Source of the DNA: Flavobacterium weaverense
GTDB lineage: Bacteria > Bacteroidota > Bacteroidia > Flavobacteriales > Flavobacteriaceae
Assembly (NCBI RefSeq): GCF_003688495.1
Contig: NZ_REFH01000008.1
Coordinates: forward strand, 496,001 to 560,000
Direction of reading: 5' to 3'
Length of the DNA stretch: 64,000 nucleotides
Under the pieces are notes generated by a model, which did no database searches, had not been told where the DNA came from, and was given only the letters and a program-made list of their open reading frames with translations. Positions 34,692-44,103 of this stretch are shown in pieces. The stretch's first letter is position 1, and the number at the start of each line of letters is the position of its first letter. The position numbers and the translations under genes were made by a program.

Positions 34692-35407
34692 ATTTCTTCG
34701 TCAGCTGAGAATTTTGATTTTTTAGGTTCCTTAGTTATTGGTTTGCCACCTACGACCACAACTATTTCTCCTCTAGGAGCAGTTTTTTCAAAATGAGTTA
34801 AAACTTCTCGAACTGTACCTCTAACATTTTCTTCATGCAGTTTTGACAATTCTCTGCAAACACAGATAGGCCTGTCTTCACCAAAGTAGGTGATAAACTC
34901 CGTTAATGTTTTTAATAGTTTATGAGGAGAGACATATAAAATCATCGTACGCGTTTCTTCGGCTAAAGCCAAATAACGAGTTTGCTTCCCTTTCTTATCA
35001 GGTAAAAAACCTTCAAAAATAAATTTATCATTTGGTAAACCACTATTCACTAAAGCAGGAACAAATGCTGTTGCACCGGGTAAACATTCTACTTCAACAC
35101 CATTTTCGACACATGCTCTAGTCAATAAAAAACCAGGATCTGAAATGGCTGGAGTTCCAGCATCAGAAATTAAAGCGATATTCTCTCCAGCTTTTAATCT
35201 CGAAATTAAGTTTTCTACAGTTTTGTGCTCATTGTGCATGTGATGGCTATACATATGTGTGCCAATCTCAAAATGCTTGAGTAGTTTTCCGCTCGTACGG
35301 GTATCTTCGGCAAGGATTAGATCGACTTCCTTTAAAATCCTAATAGCTCGGAAAGTCATATCTTCAAGATTGCCAATAGGCGTAGGAACGATATATAATT
35401 TTGACAT
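34688..35407 (-). CDS. rsmI: 16S rRNA 2'-O-ribose C1402 methyltransferase
   Basis: 239 residues. SAM-dependent tetrapyrrole-methylase fold with LYIVPTPIGNLEDMT, AEDTRTSGKLL, ISDAGTPAISDPG and GATAFVPALVNSG. It methylates C1402 of 16S rRNA. The C-terminal tail (EPKKSKFSADEEI) is short. First gene of rsmI-amine oxidase-hopJ. Confidence 0.95.
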   Translation of the reverse strand: MSKLYIVPTPIGNLEDMTFRAIRILKEVDLILAEDTRTSGKLLKHFEIGTHMYSHHMHNEHKTVENLISRLKAGENIALISDAGTPAISDPGFLLTRACVENGVEVECLPGATAFVPALVNSGLPNDKFIFEGFLPDKKGKQTRYLALAEETRTMILYVSPHKLLKTLTEFITYFGEDRPICVCRELSKLHEENVRGTVREVLTHFEKTAPRGEIVVVVGGKPITKEPKKSKFSADEEI

Positions 35408-35485
35408 AAATTATTTAATTAAGTACAAATTTCAATGTTATCTGAATTTGTTAAAAGGACTGCGTACTCTCTTTTTATGTATTTT

Positions 35486-36544
35486 CTATAAGAATTTTTT
35501 CTCAATAATATCCATAAATCGGTCTTCATATTCCTGCTTGCCTTCCCAGTTATTATAATCTGGCTTCACCATTTCTTGAACGAAATCTCTAGTTTCATAA
35601 AAGGTGTTAAAAGTTATAAGCTGGCTCAAAACACGATTATAATCTTCGCTGCTATTGCCAAAAAGATGTTTTATAAAAGCAAGACGATCGTTAAGATCGA
35701 TATTAATTCCTTTGGCTAATTTATCGTTAAGAGAAACTGTTTTTGGTTCAGATTTCTCTTCAATTTCAGTGGTGAAATTATTTAATTTTTGCTCTGCTAT
35801 AGGCTCTTCTTCTTTTGGAGTCTCGATAACTACTACAGTTGGAATGTTTTCTATCTGTTGTTTTTTTACAAAAAAGGTGTCGTTGTAATTTCCTCCTAAC
35901 AAATCTTCAAACGAGATTTGAACAGCTTCTTGTTTTTTTGGAACTTCTAATTTACTTTCGACTTCATTTTCTTCTGATAATTCGAAAGCAGGAATAAAAG
36001 GAGCTGACTCAGATTCTAAAATTTCCTCTTCAACATCTGTTTTATCATCTTCAGCTTCTTCAACCTGTTCTTCAGTTATTTCCTCAGTCGCTACTGTAAA
36101 TTTTTGTTCAATTTCATCGTTGGTACTGTCTTCCTGCTCAGCAACTAAGATTTCTTCTTCTTGTCTTTCATGCTCTTCCTCAACTGGAATTTCTTCTGGA
36201 ATTGGATTTGGTTCCTCTTCTACTTCTTCTACATTGTCTTCATCTTTTTCTTCAACTACCACTTCATTTGGAATACTCTCCTCAACTTGATTTGCAACTA
36301 TTTCAGATTCTGTCTGATTTGAATCCGACTCAGAATCGAAAATTGACTCTATTTTTGCCGCAACATCGTGGTTGCCAATCGTTGGTTTCACTTCACTAAA
36401 ATGTTCGTCTACAAATCTTAATACAGCTAATTTTTCATATAATTTCTGTGTTTCTAAATACAATTGATTGATGTCAGATTTATTTTTTAACTGTAATACT
36501 CTGTGTGCAATGCTGATTAAATCGGCTTCCAATTTTTTTTTCAT
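35486..36544 (-). CDS. Acidic low-complexity protein, unknown function
   Basis: 352 residues. N-terminal about 60 residues look helical (ADLISIAHRVLQLKN). Residues about 75-200 are a highly acidic, Glu-rich low-complexity stretch, likely disordered or coiled. The C-terminal part (about 275-352: NDRLAFIKHLFGNSSEDYNR, ITFNTFYETRDFVQEM) is ordered and more conserved-looking. No TM or signal. Flavobacterial genomes carry it near rsmI and tdk; function not known. Confidence 0.75.
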   Translation of the reverse strand: MKKKLEADLISIAHRVLQLKNKSDINQLYLETQKLYEKLAVLRFVDEHFSEVKPTIGNHDVAAKIESIFDSESDSNQTESEIVANQVEESIPNEVVVEEKDEDNVEEVEEEPNPIPEEIPVEEEHERQEEEILVAEQEDSTNDEIEQKFTVATEEITEEQVEEAEDDKTDVEEEILESESAPFIPAFELSEENEVESKLEVPKKQEAVQISFEDLLGGNYNDTFFVKKQQIENIPTVVVIETPKEEEPIAEQKLNNFTTEIEEKSEPKTVSLNDKLAKGINIDLNDRLAFIKHLFGNSSEDYNRVLSQLITFNTFYETRDFVQEMVKPDYNNWEGKQEYEDRFMDIIEKKFL

Positions 36545-36741
36545 AACTTTGAAATTATAGTGTTTTAGGCTGGTCTATCTGATATATTCCTTCCGGAGAT
36601 TTATTTTAGCTTGTGGAAAAAGCGACCTTTTAATAAAAATGTCATACTTTTGAAACGACGTAAAAGTATAAAATTTTTAAGTCGGTTTCCCTATTACAAA
36701 GTAATAAAAACTATTCATTTTTTAAGTCAGAAAAATATAAA

Positions 36742-37329
36742 ATGTTTCTCGAAAATACAGTAAATCATAAAGAGCAATTTGGTTGGATCGAAGTCATTTG
36801 CGGATCCATGTTTTCGGGTAAAACCGAAGAATTGATACGTCGTTTAAAACGGGCACAATTTGCTAAACAAAAAGTAGAAATTTTCAAACCTGCAATAGAT
36901 ACGCGTTATGACGAAGAAATGGTAGTATCACACGATGCTAACGAGATTCGTTCTACTCCTGTTCCTGCTGCTGCAAATATTGCTATCTTAGCGCAAGGTT
37001 GCGACGTTGTTGGAATTGATGAAGCTCAGTTTTTTGATGACGAAATTGTGAAAATTTGTAATGATCTCGCTAATCAAGGTATTCGTGTAATTGTTGCGGG
37101 ATTAGACATGGATTTTAAAGGAAATCCTTTTGGACCAATGCCTGCGCTTATGGCAACGGCTGAGTATGTAACGAAAGTTCATGCTGTGTGTACACGTACT
37201 GGAAATTTAGCGAATTATAGTTTCCGTAAAACAGATAATGATAAGTTAGTAATGCTGGGAGAAACTGAAGAATACGAACCACTAAGTCGTGCCGCATATT
37301 ATCATGCAATGCGAAAGGATTTAGAGTAG
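36742..37329 (+). CDS. tdk: Thymidine kinase
   Basis: 195 residues, type II thymidine kinase: P-loop [14 protein letters not shown], catalytic Glu in DEAQFFDDE, lasso region with NYSFRK and [11 protein letters not shown]. It phosphorylates thymidine for salvage. The zinc-binding cysteine pairs of the usual family are incomplete: only one Cys appears where a CxxC is expected ([14 protein letters not shown]) and the C-terminal pair is missing, so this variant is probably zinc-free. A TACTTTTG -7 box lies at 36645-36652. Confidence 0.93.
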   Translation: MFLENTVNHKEQFGWIEVICGSMFSGKTEELIRRLKRAQFAKQKVEIFKPAIDTRYDEEMVVSHDANEIRSTPVPAAANIAILAQGCDVVGIDEAQFFDDEIVKICNDLANQGIRVIVAGLDMDFKGNPFGPMPALMATAEYVTKVHAVCTRTGNLANYSFRKTDNDKLVMLGETEEYEPLSRAAYYHAMRKDLE

Positions 37330-37335
37330 TTTTTA

Positions 37336-37375
37336 TTAACCGTTTGTCAACGTTTAGAACTTTACAAAAGGTTAA
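37336..37375. repeat. REP-like palindrome, downstream copy
   Basis: TTAACCGTTTGTCAACGTT, loop TAG, AACTTTACAAAAGGTTAA. An imperfect hairpin (one bulge, two mismatches). It shares the core TTTGTCAA...GTTTAGAACTTT with the perfect palindrome at 38069, in the same orientation, and bounds the transposase relic. Confidence 0.75.
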
Positions 37376-37391
37376 TAAATTTTAAGCATTG

Positions 37392-38068
37392 TTAAATATC
37401 AAAATTGTTTTGTGATGGGTATTTATGCGAGTAGATAAAATTCTCTAGATTTTCAAAAACTTTAATTACTTCATCTCTTTTTACATTGGTTTTTTTGTTC
37501 GAAACGATTGCCAAGTAGGAAGAGAATCTAAAATCCATATAGTTTTCTTTAAGATCAAACGGATTCAAGTGAATATAAACAATTAGATTTCTAAGATAAT
37601 CATCAGAATCAATTTTCAATCTTTTAAATGGAGATTCTAGTAGCGCTCCATGTCGGTTGTTTACTTTGTTGTACGATTGGGTATAACAACTAATAAGTTT
37701 ACCTATTTGTTTGCTGAAAATATTAGAGAGAGCATGTAAACCGTACTTTTTTCGATAGTTGATTTGGTATTTTTTTCTGCAAAAGTTTTGAGCACTTCTT
37801 CACTTTTTATTTTAACGATAAAATGAAAATGATTTGACATCAAACAATATGCATATACTTCACAAACTTCACTCAAATAATGTGTAAATTTTGATAAAAA
37901 AAATAGGCGATTTTCTTGACTTTTAAAAATTTCACAACTATTTATTCCTCGATTGTATATATGGTAGAAAGTATCAGCTTCAATAATTTCATTTCTGATG
38001 TCCTTATAATCTGAAGGTTTGCAGTTTAAAATAGATGTGTTTACTTTTAGTAAAGTTTGATTTTTGTA
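37392..38068 (-). pseudogene. REP-associated tyrosine (IS200-like Y1) transposase, frameshifted
   Basis: Two frames together encode a Y1/RAYT transposase. The N-terminal part reads ...EADTFYHIYNRGIN and the HUH motif as SNHFHFIVK; then, after a seven-A run at 37770-37776 (minus strand), the frame changes to ...GKLISCYTQSYNKVNNRHG, SPFKRLKIDSDDYLRN and IHLNPFD. Restoring one A to the run would join the frames. No in-frame ATG is seen upstream either. Flanked by related palindromes, it is probably a decayed REP-cutting enzyme. Confidence 0.88.
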
Positions 38069-38101
38069 ACCTTTGTCAAAGTTTAGAACTTTGACAAAGG
38101 T
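38069..38101. repeat. REP-like palindrome, upstream copy
   Basis: ACCTTTGTCAAAGTT, loop TAG, AACTTTGACAAAGGT: a perfect 15-bp inverted repeat with a 3-nt loop, 17 nt downstream of rpoN. It pairs with the decayed copy at 37336. Confidence 0.85.
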
Positions 38102-38117
38102 GTTAGATATGAATCTA

Positions 38118-39584
38118 CTAAATTTTCTTCCTCATTCTTGCCACAGGAATATCAAGCTGTTCTCTATACTTCGCAATTGTTCTTCTTGCTATTGGATATC
38201 CTTTTTCTTTTAAAATTTCTGCCAATTGATCGTCGGGAAGTGGTTTTTTCTTGTCTTCTTCTTCTATAGTATTTTGCAGAATTTTTTTTATTTCTAGCGT
38301 TGATACATCTTCACCTTGATCATTTTTCATTGATTCCGAAAAGAATTCCTTAATTAGTTTCGTTCCATAAGGTGTTTCTACATATTTACTATTTGCAACG
38401 CGTGAAATTGTCGAAATATCAAGACCTACTAGATCAGCAATGTCTTTTAAAATCATTGGCCTCAACTTTGTTTCATCACCATCTAAGAAAAATTCTTCTT
38501 GATAATGCATAATTGCATTCATCGTTACAAAAAGTGTTTCTTGACGTTGACGGATTGCATCAATAAACCATTTAGCCGAATCTAGTTTTTGTTTTATAAA
38601 CTGAACAGCGTCTTTTTGCTGTGCTGATTTATCACGCGAATCTTTATAAGTCTGCATCATTTCCTGATAATCCTTAGAAACGTGTAGCGAAGGAGCATTC
38701 CTTCCATTTAACGTTAATTCAAGTTCGCCATCTACAATTCGAATAGCAAAATCAGGAACTACATTTTCAGTAATTTTATTATTTCCAGTAAAAGCACCAC
38801 CTGGTTTTGGATTCAGTTTCTCAATTTCGTGAACTGCTTTTTTAAGTTGGTCATTAGAAACACCATATTTCTGAATCAATTTATCATAATGTTTTTTAGT
38901 AAAAGCATCAAACTGATTTTCAATGATATCAGTGGCTAATTCAACGGACTCTGTAGGCGTTTTGTGTTTTAATTGCAGCAACAGACATTCCTGTAAGTCC
39001 CTAGCACCAACACCTGAAGGTTCAAGTTCATGAATAACTTGCATCATTTTTTCTACGGTTTCTTCATCAGTATAAATACCTTGAGTAAAAGCCATATCAT
39101 CTACCATATCTGAAACGCTACGACGAATGTATCCCATGTCATCAATACTTCCAACAAGGAATTCTGCGATTTCGCGCTCTTCATCATTTAGTATAAAAGT
39201 GTTCAGCTGATTGATTAAATCTTGATGAAAACTAACTGGCGCAGCAAAAGGTGTTTCTCGATCTTCATCGTCGTCACTATAATTGTTGGCTTGTGTTTTG
39301 TAATCTGGAGTTTCGTCGTTGCTTAAATATTCATCAATATTTATATCTTCAGCATCGATACGCTCTGATTCAGCATCATCATAATCATCGTAATCTTCAT
39401 TTTCGAATTCATCTTTCTCGAATTCGTCTTCTTCTTTTCCAGCTTCAAGAGCTGGATTTTCGTTCATTTCTTCTAATAAACGTTGCTCAAAAGCTTGCGT
39501 AGGCAATTGAATTAACTTCATCAACTGAATTTGCTGAGGAGATAATTTCTGTGATAATTTTAAATTTAAGAATTGCTTTAGCAT
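38118..39584 (-). CDS. rpoN: RNA polymerase sigma-54 factor
   Basis: 488 residues. Region I (MLKQFLNLKLSQKLSPQQIQ, Gln-rich), acidic region II (about 50-110: many D/E), core-binding region about 120-300, HTH and the RpoN box near the C-terminus (YPIARRTIAKYREQLDIP, ending VARMRKKI). Needs NtrC-type activators such as that at 17895. Upstream and downstream are unusual repeats; asnS lies 85 nt upstream on the same strand. Confidence 0.97.
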   Translation of the reverse strand: MLKQFLNLKLSQKLSPQQIQLMKLIQLPTQAFEQRLLEEMNENPALEAGKEEDEFEKDEFENEDYDDYDDAESERIDAEDINIDEYLSNDETPDYKTQANNYSDDDEDRETPFAAPVSFHQDLINQLNTFILNDEEREIAEFLVGSIDDMGYIRRSVSDMVDDMAFTQGIYTDEETVEKMMQVIHELEPSGVGARDLQECLLLQLKHKTPTESVELATDIIENQFDAFTKKHYDKLIQKYGVSNDQLKKAVHEIEKLNPKPGGAFTGNNKITENVVPDFAIRIVDGELELTLNGRNAPSLHVSKDYQEMMQTYKDSRDKSAQQKDAVQFIKQKLDSAKWFIDAIRQRQETLFVTMNAIMHYQEEFFLDGDETKLRPMILKDIADLVGLDISTISRVANSKYVETPYGTKLIKEFFSESMKNDQGEDVSTLEIKKILQNTIEEEDKKKPLPDDQLAEILKEKGYPIARRTIAKYREQLDIPVARMRKKI

Positions 39585-39597
39585 TTTTATTGTTTAA

Positions 39598-39665
39598 AAA
39601 GTTTAAGGTCTAGGTTCAGAGCTGCAGAACATTCTACCAACTTTAAACTCTAAGCTTGAAACATA
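39598..39665. repeat. TTTAAAC/CTTAGAG-type intergenic repeat between asnS and rpoN
   Basis: The spacer is built of degenerate AAGTTTAA/TTTAAACT and AGGTTCAG/CTCTAAG units, the style of AT-rich flavobacterial intergenic repeats. Boundaries are approximate and I cannot compare with genome copies. Confidence 0.4.
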
Positions 39666-39668
39666 TTT

Positions 39669-41105
39669 TTAAAATTCAGCGTTTTGTGGTGTTCTAGGAA
39701 AAGGAATTACATCTCTAATATTTGTCATTCCCGTAACAAAAAGAACCAATCTTTCAAATCCAAGTCCGAAACCAGAGTGAACTGCTGAACCAAAACGTCT
39801 AGTGTCTAAATACCACCATAATTCTTCTTCATCAATTCCTAAAGCTCTCATTTTCTCAACTAAAACATCAAAACGTTCCTCTCTTTGAGAACCACCTACG
39901 ATTTCTCCAATTCCAGGGAAAAGAATATCCATCGCACGAACCGTTTTTCCGTCTTCGTTCAAACGCATGTAAAATGCCTTAATGTTAGCAGGATAATCAA
40001 ACAAGATTACTGGACATTTAAAGTGTTTTTCCACTAAGTAGCGCTCGTGTTCTGACTGTAAATCAGCTCCCCATTCATTAATGATATAGTTGAATTTTTT
40101 CTTTTTATTTGGAGTACAATCTCTCAAAATATCGATAGCTTCAGTGTATGAAACACGCTTGAAGTTATTTTCTAGTACAAAATTTAATTTTTCTAAAAGA
40201 GGCATTTCGCTTCTTTCGGCAGCTGGTTTTGATTTTTCTTCGTCTAATAAACGACCTTCTAAGAATTTTAAATCCTCAGGGCATTTATCCATCGTGTATT
40301 TAATCACGTACTGAATAAAATCTTCTGCTAAGTCCATATTGTCATTCAAATCATTGAACGCTACTTCTGGTTCAATCATCCAAAATTCAGCAAGGTGACG
40401 AGATGTATTAGAGTTTTCTGCTCTAAACGTTGGTCCAAAAGTATAGATTTGGCCCAAAGCCATTGCAAAAGTTTCCCCCTCTAATTGTCCAGAAACAGTC
40501 AAATTAGTTTCTTTTCCAAAGAAATCTTCTTTGTAATCTACCTTTCCATCTTCTGTTCTTGGTGTATCGTCAAAAGGTAAAGCCGTTACTTTAAACATTT
40601 CACCAGCACCTTCCGCGTCAGATCCTGTGATAATTGGAGTATTTACATATACAAATCCTTTTTGCTGGAAATAACTATGAACTGCGTATGATAAAACCGA
40701 ACGCACTCTCATAATTGCTCCAAACATATTTGTTCTTACTCTTAAATGTGCATTTTCGCGCAAAAAATCAAGACTTGGTTTGTTCTTAGGTTGTATTGGA
40801 AATTTTTCAGCATCTGAATCTCCTAGAATTTCTAGTTTTGCAACTTGAATTTCAAATTTTTGTCCAGCGCCTTTGCTTTCGATCAAAGTTCCTGTCACAG
40901 ATATTGCTGCTCCAGTTGTAATTCTTTTCAAGGTTTCGTCTGGAGTATTCTCAAAATCTACCACACATTGAATATTATCAATCGTTGAACCATCGTTTAA
41001 GGCAATAAATTGATTGTTTCTAAAAGTTCTCACCCATCCTTTTGCATTTACTTCATGAAGCGTCGTAGTACTGTTTAGTAAGTCTTTAACTTTTGTATGT
41101 CTCAT
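39669..41105 (-). CDS. asnS: Asparaginyl-tRNA synthetase
   Basis: 478 residues from [10 protein letters not shown]; the longer frame was rejected because its extra residues precede the normal start. N-terminal OB fold ([15 protein letters not shown]), class II core motifs: motif 2 [21 protein letters not shown], motif 3 [15 protein letters not shown]. It charges tRNA-Asn. The AsnRS/AspRS choice is based on overall resemblance to AsnRS, including GNTSRH-type residues in motif 2. Confidence 0.95.
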   Translation of the reverse strand: MRHTKVKDLLNSTTTLHEVNAKGWVRTFRNNQFIALNDGSTIDNIQCVVDFENTPDETLKRITTGAAISVTGTLIESKGAGQKFEIQVAKLEILGDSDAEKFPIQPKNKPSLDFLRENAHLRVRTNMFGAIMRVRSVLSYAVHSYFQQKGFVYVNTPIITGSDAEGAGEMFKVTALPFDDTPRTEDGKVDYKEDFFGKETNLTVSGQLEGETFAMALGQIYTFGPTFRAENSNTSRHLAEFWMIEPEVAFNDLNDNMDLAEDFIQYVIKYTMDKCPEDLKFLEGRLLDEEKSKPAAERSEMPLLEKLNFVLENNFKRVSYTEAIDILRDCTPNKKKKFNYIINEWGADLQSEHERYLVEKHFKCPVILFDYPANIKAFYMRLNEDGKTVRAMDILFPGIGEIVGGSQREERFDVLVEKMRALGIDEEELWWYLDTRRFGSAVHSGFGLGFERLVLFVTGMTNIRDVIPFPRTPQNAEF

Positions 41106-41200
41106 TTTATGTGTATAGTTGATATTAAAAATTGTCTCGTAACTTAACTGCAAATATAATTGATTTGTTTCTATTTTTAAGATGAGAATTGATGTAATCA

Positions 41201-41278
41201 GGAGCTATTTTCGCTCCCGAAGCATCGGGACGCTATATCCCTGCCCAAAAAGCAGGGGATGCCGCTGCTATCGGAGCT
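41201..41278 (+). repeat. Structured intergenic repeat, copy B (78 nt)
   Basis: Starts GGAGCTATTTTCGCT and ends CGCTGCTATCGGAGCT; inner hairpins are CCCGAAGCATCGGG and CCCTGCCCAAAAAGCAGGG. Ends match the element at 23764 (other strand), while cores differ, implying a family of mobile or selected RNA/DNA hairpins. GC content is far above the surroundings. Confidence 0.75.
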
Positions 41279-41487
41279 ATGGTATAGTGGAATTACAGTT
41301 TTTTTATCATGTAAAAAGTCAATGTACTATATTCAAACTTGGAATTTTTCATAAATGAGTATGATTAGTTATTCGTCTTTCGATAATTAAATCGTTTTAA
41401 CAATCCATGTTAGTTTTATTGGATTTTATTCAAGTCGTAAAGAGTCTATAATTAATCCTGCCTTTTAGAACCAACAATAATAAAACA
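41279..41487. other. Intergenic remainder between asnS and the GreA-like gene
   Basis: Nothing more recognised beyond the repeat at 41201; AT-rich and without ORF. Confidence 0.4.
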
Positions 41488-41527
41488 AAAAAACAGTTTC
41501 AAAATTAAATTTGAAACTGTTTTTTTG
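41488..41527. terminator. Terminator downstream of the GreA-like gene
   Basis: AAAACAGTTTCAAA and TTTGAAACTGTTTT form a 14-bp stem with A and T runs on both flanks; it lies 27 nt past the stop at 41554 on the minus strand. Confidence 0.88.
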
Positions 41528-41553
41528 CAATCTGTAATAAGAAAAACTTTAAA

Positions 41554-41928
41554 TTATATTCTCTCTACTTTAAGTAATTCAATTTCTTTTTCACCTTCTT
41601 CAAATGACCAAGTAAGTTTGTCTCCAGCTTGGTATCCTACTAATGCAAGTCCCATTGTTGACATAATAGACTCAGTATTGTTTCTTCTTTTTGCTTTATC
41701 TGGCGCTACAAATGTGAAAACTTCTTCTTCATTGGTATCAAGATATTTTACTGTTGCACGAGTATCAATGTTCACAACATCTTCTGGAAGTTCTTTTCTA
41801 GTAACTTGTTTAGCACTTTTAAGTTGTGCAAGTAAAGTTGCTTCTTGAATTGGAGTTGCTTTTTTTCTTTTGACATGATCTTTAATCATATCATATATTC
41901 CTGTAGTTAAAATTAAACTTTTTGACAT
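41554..41928 (-). CDS. Short GreA/GreB-type C-terminal domain protein
   Basis: 124 residues. The N-terminus is a short helical segment, not the long coiled coil of full GreA; residues about 50-124 (DTRATVKYLDTNEEEVFTF, STMGLALVGYQAGDKLTW) are the FKBP-like GreA/GreB C-terminal fold, as in Rnk-like or Gfh-type proteins. It may bind RNA polymerase's secondary channel or a nucleoside diphosphate kinase regulator role. Single gene, strong terminator. Confidence 0.82.
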   Translation of the reverse strand: MSKSLILTTGIYDMIKDHVKRKKATPIQEATLLAQLKSAKQVTRKELPEDVVNIDTRATVKYLDTNEEEVFTFVAPDKAKRRNNTESIMSTMGLALVGYQAGDKLTWSFEEGEKEIELLKVERI

Positions 41929-42362
41929 TTTGTTTTGTGTTATTGCATTTCTCTAGGAAGTTTTTTTAAACCCAAATATCAAATGCCCACACTATTGAAA
42001 GATGAGATTTGACCGTGAAAAACTTCATCAAAAGATTTGATGCGTTATTTTATAAAGATAAATTGAATAGTAAAGTAGTCCCTGTCTTGGGTAGCGACAG
42101 GGTTTAATATATAAACTCTTTTGAGCTCTTTAAAAAAGCATCGTCTTGTTTATACTGCAAAGACAAAACAAGCCCTAACTTGTGAGATTTTTTATATAAA
42201 AAATAGGCGTTGTTCATTTTGTTGCTTTTTGCTAAATGCTAAGATAGATCAAATAATAGTGATTTCAAAATCATTGCTCGATCTATTGATGCTATTAACA
42301 ATTCATTGGCAAGTTTTAAGATGTTCTTTAAGTAATCTTTAAGAATTACGACTCTTTTGAAA
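41929..42362. other. Intergenic region with a small hairpin
   Basis: Some 430 nt without a convincing gene. CCCTGTC (42080-42086) and GACAGGG (42096-42102) form a GC-rich stem with loop TTGGGTAGC, like parts of flavobacterial intergenic repeats. The rest is AT-rich and unassigned. Confidence 0.5.
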
Positions 42363-42803
42363 TTATTTCTTGTAAATCATTCGTGTAGAGATAGCAATTC
42401 TATTCCACGAATTAATTACCACAATTAGCATAATAAGTTGCGCTGTGATTTTTTCGCCAAAGCGAGCAATTACGCTGTTGTAAGTTACATCATTGACTCC
42501 ATTTTCTGAGATATCTGTTACTTCTTCTGTCAATTGAAGGATTGCCTTTTCATCTTCAGAAAAAAGATGTGACTCTTTCCAAGCTGATAGTAAATATATT
42601 CGACGTTCACTTTCACCTAATTTTATTGCTTCTTCCGTATGCATGTCTAGACAGTAAGCGCATTTATTAATTTGAGAAGCTCTTATTTTTATAAGTTCTT
42701 TAAGTGTTGAAGATACTTCAGTACTTTTTGCGTAGTTTTCTAAAGCCATCATTGCTTTATACGCTTCTGGCTGCAAATCTTTTATTGAAATTCTTATTGT
42801 CAT
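42363..42803 (-). CDS. Carboxymuconolactone decarboxylase/AhpD-like protein
   Basis: 146 residues with the AhpD-core signature NKCAYCLDMHTEEAI (redox CxxC plus His). Family members are alkylhydroperoxidases that reduce peroxides using the Cys pair. 8 nt downstream of the PEP mutase-like gene, so probably one operon. Confidence 0.9.
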   Translation of the reverse strand: MTIRISIKDLQPEAYKAMMALENYAKSTEVSSTLKELIKIRASQINKCAYCLDMHTEEAIKLGESERRIYLLSAWKESHLFSEDEKAILQLTEEVTDISENGVNDVTYNSVIARFGEKITAQLIMLIVVINSWNRIAISTRMIYKK

Positions 42804-42811
42804 TCTATTTG

Positions 42812-43660
42812 CTATTTTTTGATCACTAATTTTTTCAAATAATCACTTGTAACTTCGTTGGATGTTATTTCTGATAAGCCTTCTAAATTTTTTAATTTTA
42901 GTGCTATGTCTTTCATCGCTTTCATTGCAATTTTTAAAAAAGCAGGTCCTAAACTCACTCTTACAACTCCTATTTCTTTCAGAATATTTAATTCAGGAAC
43001 ACTAGGGAGAGTCAATATGTTGATAGGCATATTTAGTTCTTCAACTAATGCTTTGATATCTTCTTTTTGTCGAATAGCAATAGGGAATAAGCAATCAGCT
43101 CCAGCATTTTTATAAGCAAGTCCTCTTTTTAAAGTTTCTTGAATTTTTGATTCGGGAGTAGAAAATACTTCTCCATGAATATATACGTCAGTTCGAGCAT
43201 TTATAAATAATGAAATCCCCATGTTAGTAGAAACACTTTTAATAATTTCAATTCGTTTGCATTGAATGTTTATCGGAATCAGCTCGTTCGTTTCTCTATT
43301 TGTATCCTCAATATTAATTCCTACTATTCCAGTTGCAATGAGTTTCTTGACATTTTCTTCAAGTTGAATATAATTGTTAGCATAACCACTCTCTATATCC
43401 GCTGTCACCGGTATATTAACGCTTTTTGTGATGGTGGTAAGGAGCGTTAGCAGTTGGTCGAAAGGTAAATATTCACCGTCATTGTATCCGTTTGTGTAGG
43501 CAATAGAAGCACTCGCTGTTGCAATAGCTGGGTAGTCCAAACTTTCTAATAATGAAGCTCCTAATGAATCCCAAACATTGGGTAATACAAGCATTTTTCC
43601 AGAATGATGCAGTGCATGAAATTGTTTAGCTTTTATTTGTTGCTGTTTAGTATCTTTCAT
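42812..43660 (-). CDS. Isocitrate lyase/PEP mutase family protein
   Basis: 282 residues of the ICL/PEPM fold: NVWDSLGASLLESLDYP, TADIESGYANN, GIVGINIEDTN and INARTDVYI. The KKCGH motif of true isocitrate lyase is missing, so it is likely a PEP mutase-like, oxaloacetate hydrolase-like or 2-methylisocitrate-like lyase; exact substrate unknown. Operon with the AhpD-like gene. Confidence 0.85.
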   Translation of the reverse strand: MKDTKQQQIKAKQFHALHHSGKMLVLPNVWDSLGASLLESLDYPAIATASASIAYTNGYNDGEYLPFDQLLTLLTTITKSVNIPVTADIESGYANNYIQLEENVKKLIATGIVGINIEDTNRETNELIPINIQCKRIEIIKSVSTNMGISLFINARTDVYIHGEVFSTPESKIQETLKRGLAYKNAGADCLFPIAIRQKEDIKALVEELNMPINILTLPSVPELNILKEIGVVRVSLGPAFLKIAMKAMKDIALKLKNLEGLSEITSNEVTSDYLKKLVIKK

Positions 43661-43756
43661 TTTGCTTAGCTATATTTTAAAAAAAGTACGCTTTTTTATT
43701 ATTATTGTTCTTTTCAAAAGTAACTCTATTATTTCGCGATAAGAGTAAAATTTGGT

Positions 43757-43782
43757 ATTCAAAATTCAAAATTCAAAATTCA
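43757..43782. repeat. Tandem ATTCAAAA repeat
   Basis: An 8-nt unit repeated three times plus a partial copy, between the PEP mutase-like start and the broken TUDOR-domain gene. Confidence 0.6.
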
Positions 43783-43833
43783 GAAATATGAAATGATATT
43801 CCAGCGAAATTTAGAAATATAATTCGATCAAAT

Positions 43834-44046
43834 TTACTTTACTTTAGTCAAAGCGGTTCTTTTGTGAGCTGCAATATAATCTGTTTTCGAGCTCTTAAAT
43901 CCATATTGAGGATCTTTTTCATTCGCGTGATGCGTATATCCTTCATAATCAAAATCTTTGATGTGTATTTTAATTATTGTTCCATATGACATCCCTGCTT
44001 TTGAGTTCCAACTTACTTAGTCGCCAACTTTAAATAGAGTTTTCAT
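43834..44046 (-). pseudogene. DUF2945/hypervirulence-associated TUDOR domain protein with in-frame stop
   Basis: 71-codon frame on the minus strand: MKTLFKVGD, stop (TAA, 44017-44019), VSWNSKAGMSYGTIIKI, HIKDFDYEGYTHHANEKDP, then SKTDYIAAHKRTALTKVK. This is the DUF2945 (HVA1 TUDOR) type. Normal relatives read GDKVSW, so a lysine codon AAA has become TAA. Either inactivated, or translation restarts at the internal ATG (MSYGT...). 57 nt after the DUF488 gene. Confidence 0.82.
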
Positions 44047-44103
44047 AATCTAATTTTGATGATTGGTCACATGGTTTTTGGCTGCAGCCAAATGATAAAA
44101 ACT

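Noticed and set aside
37392..38101. Active insertion sequence
   Set aside because: The transposase frame is broken and lacks a start codon, and no target-site duplication or IS200-type ends could be confirmed.
42121..42342. 73-residue open frame on the plus strand
   Set aside because: No promoter or family resemblance and irregular composition; looks like chance in an AT-rich gap.
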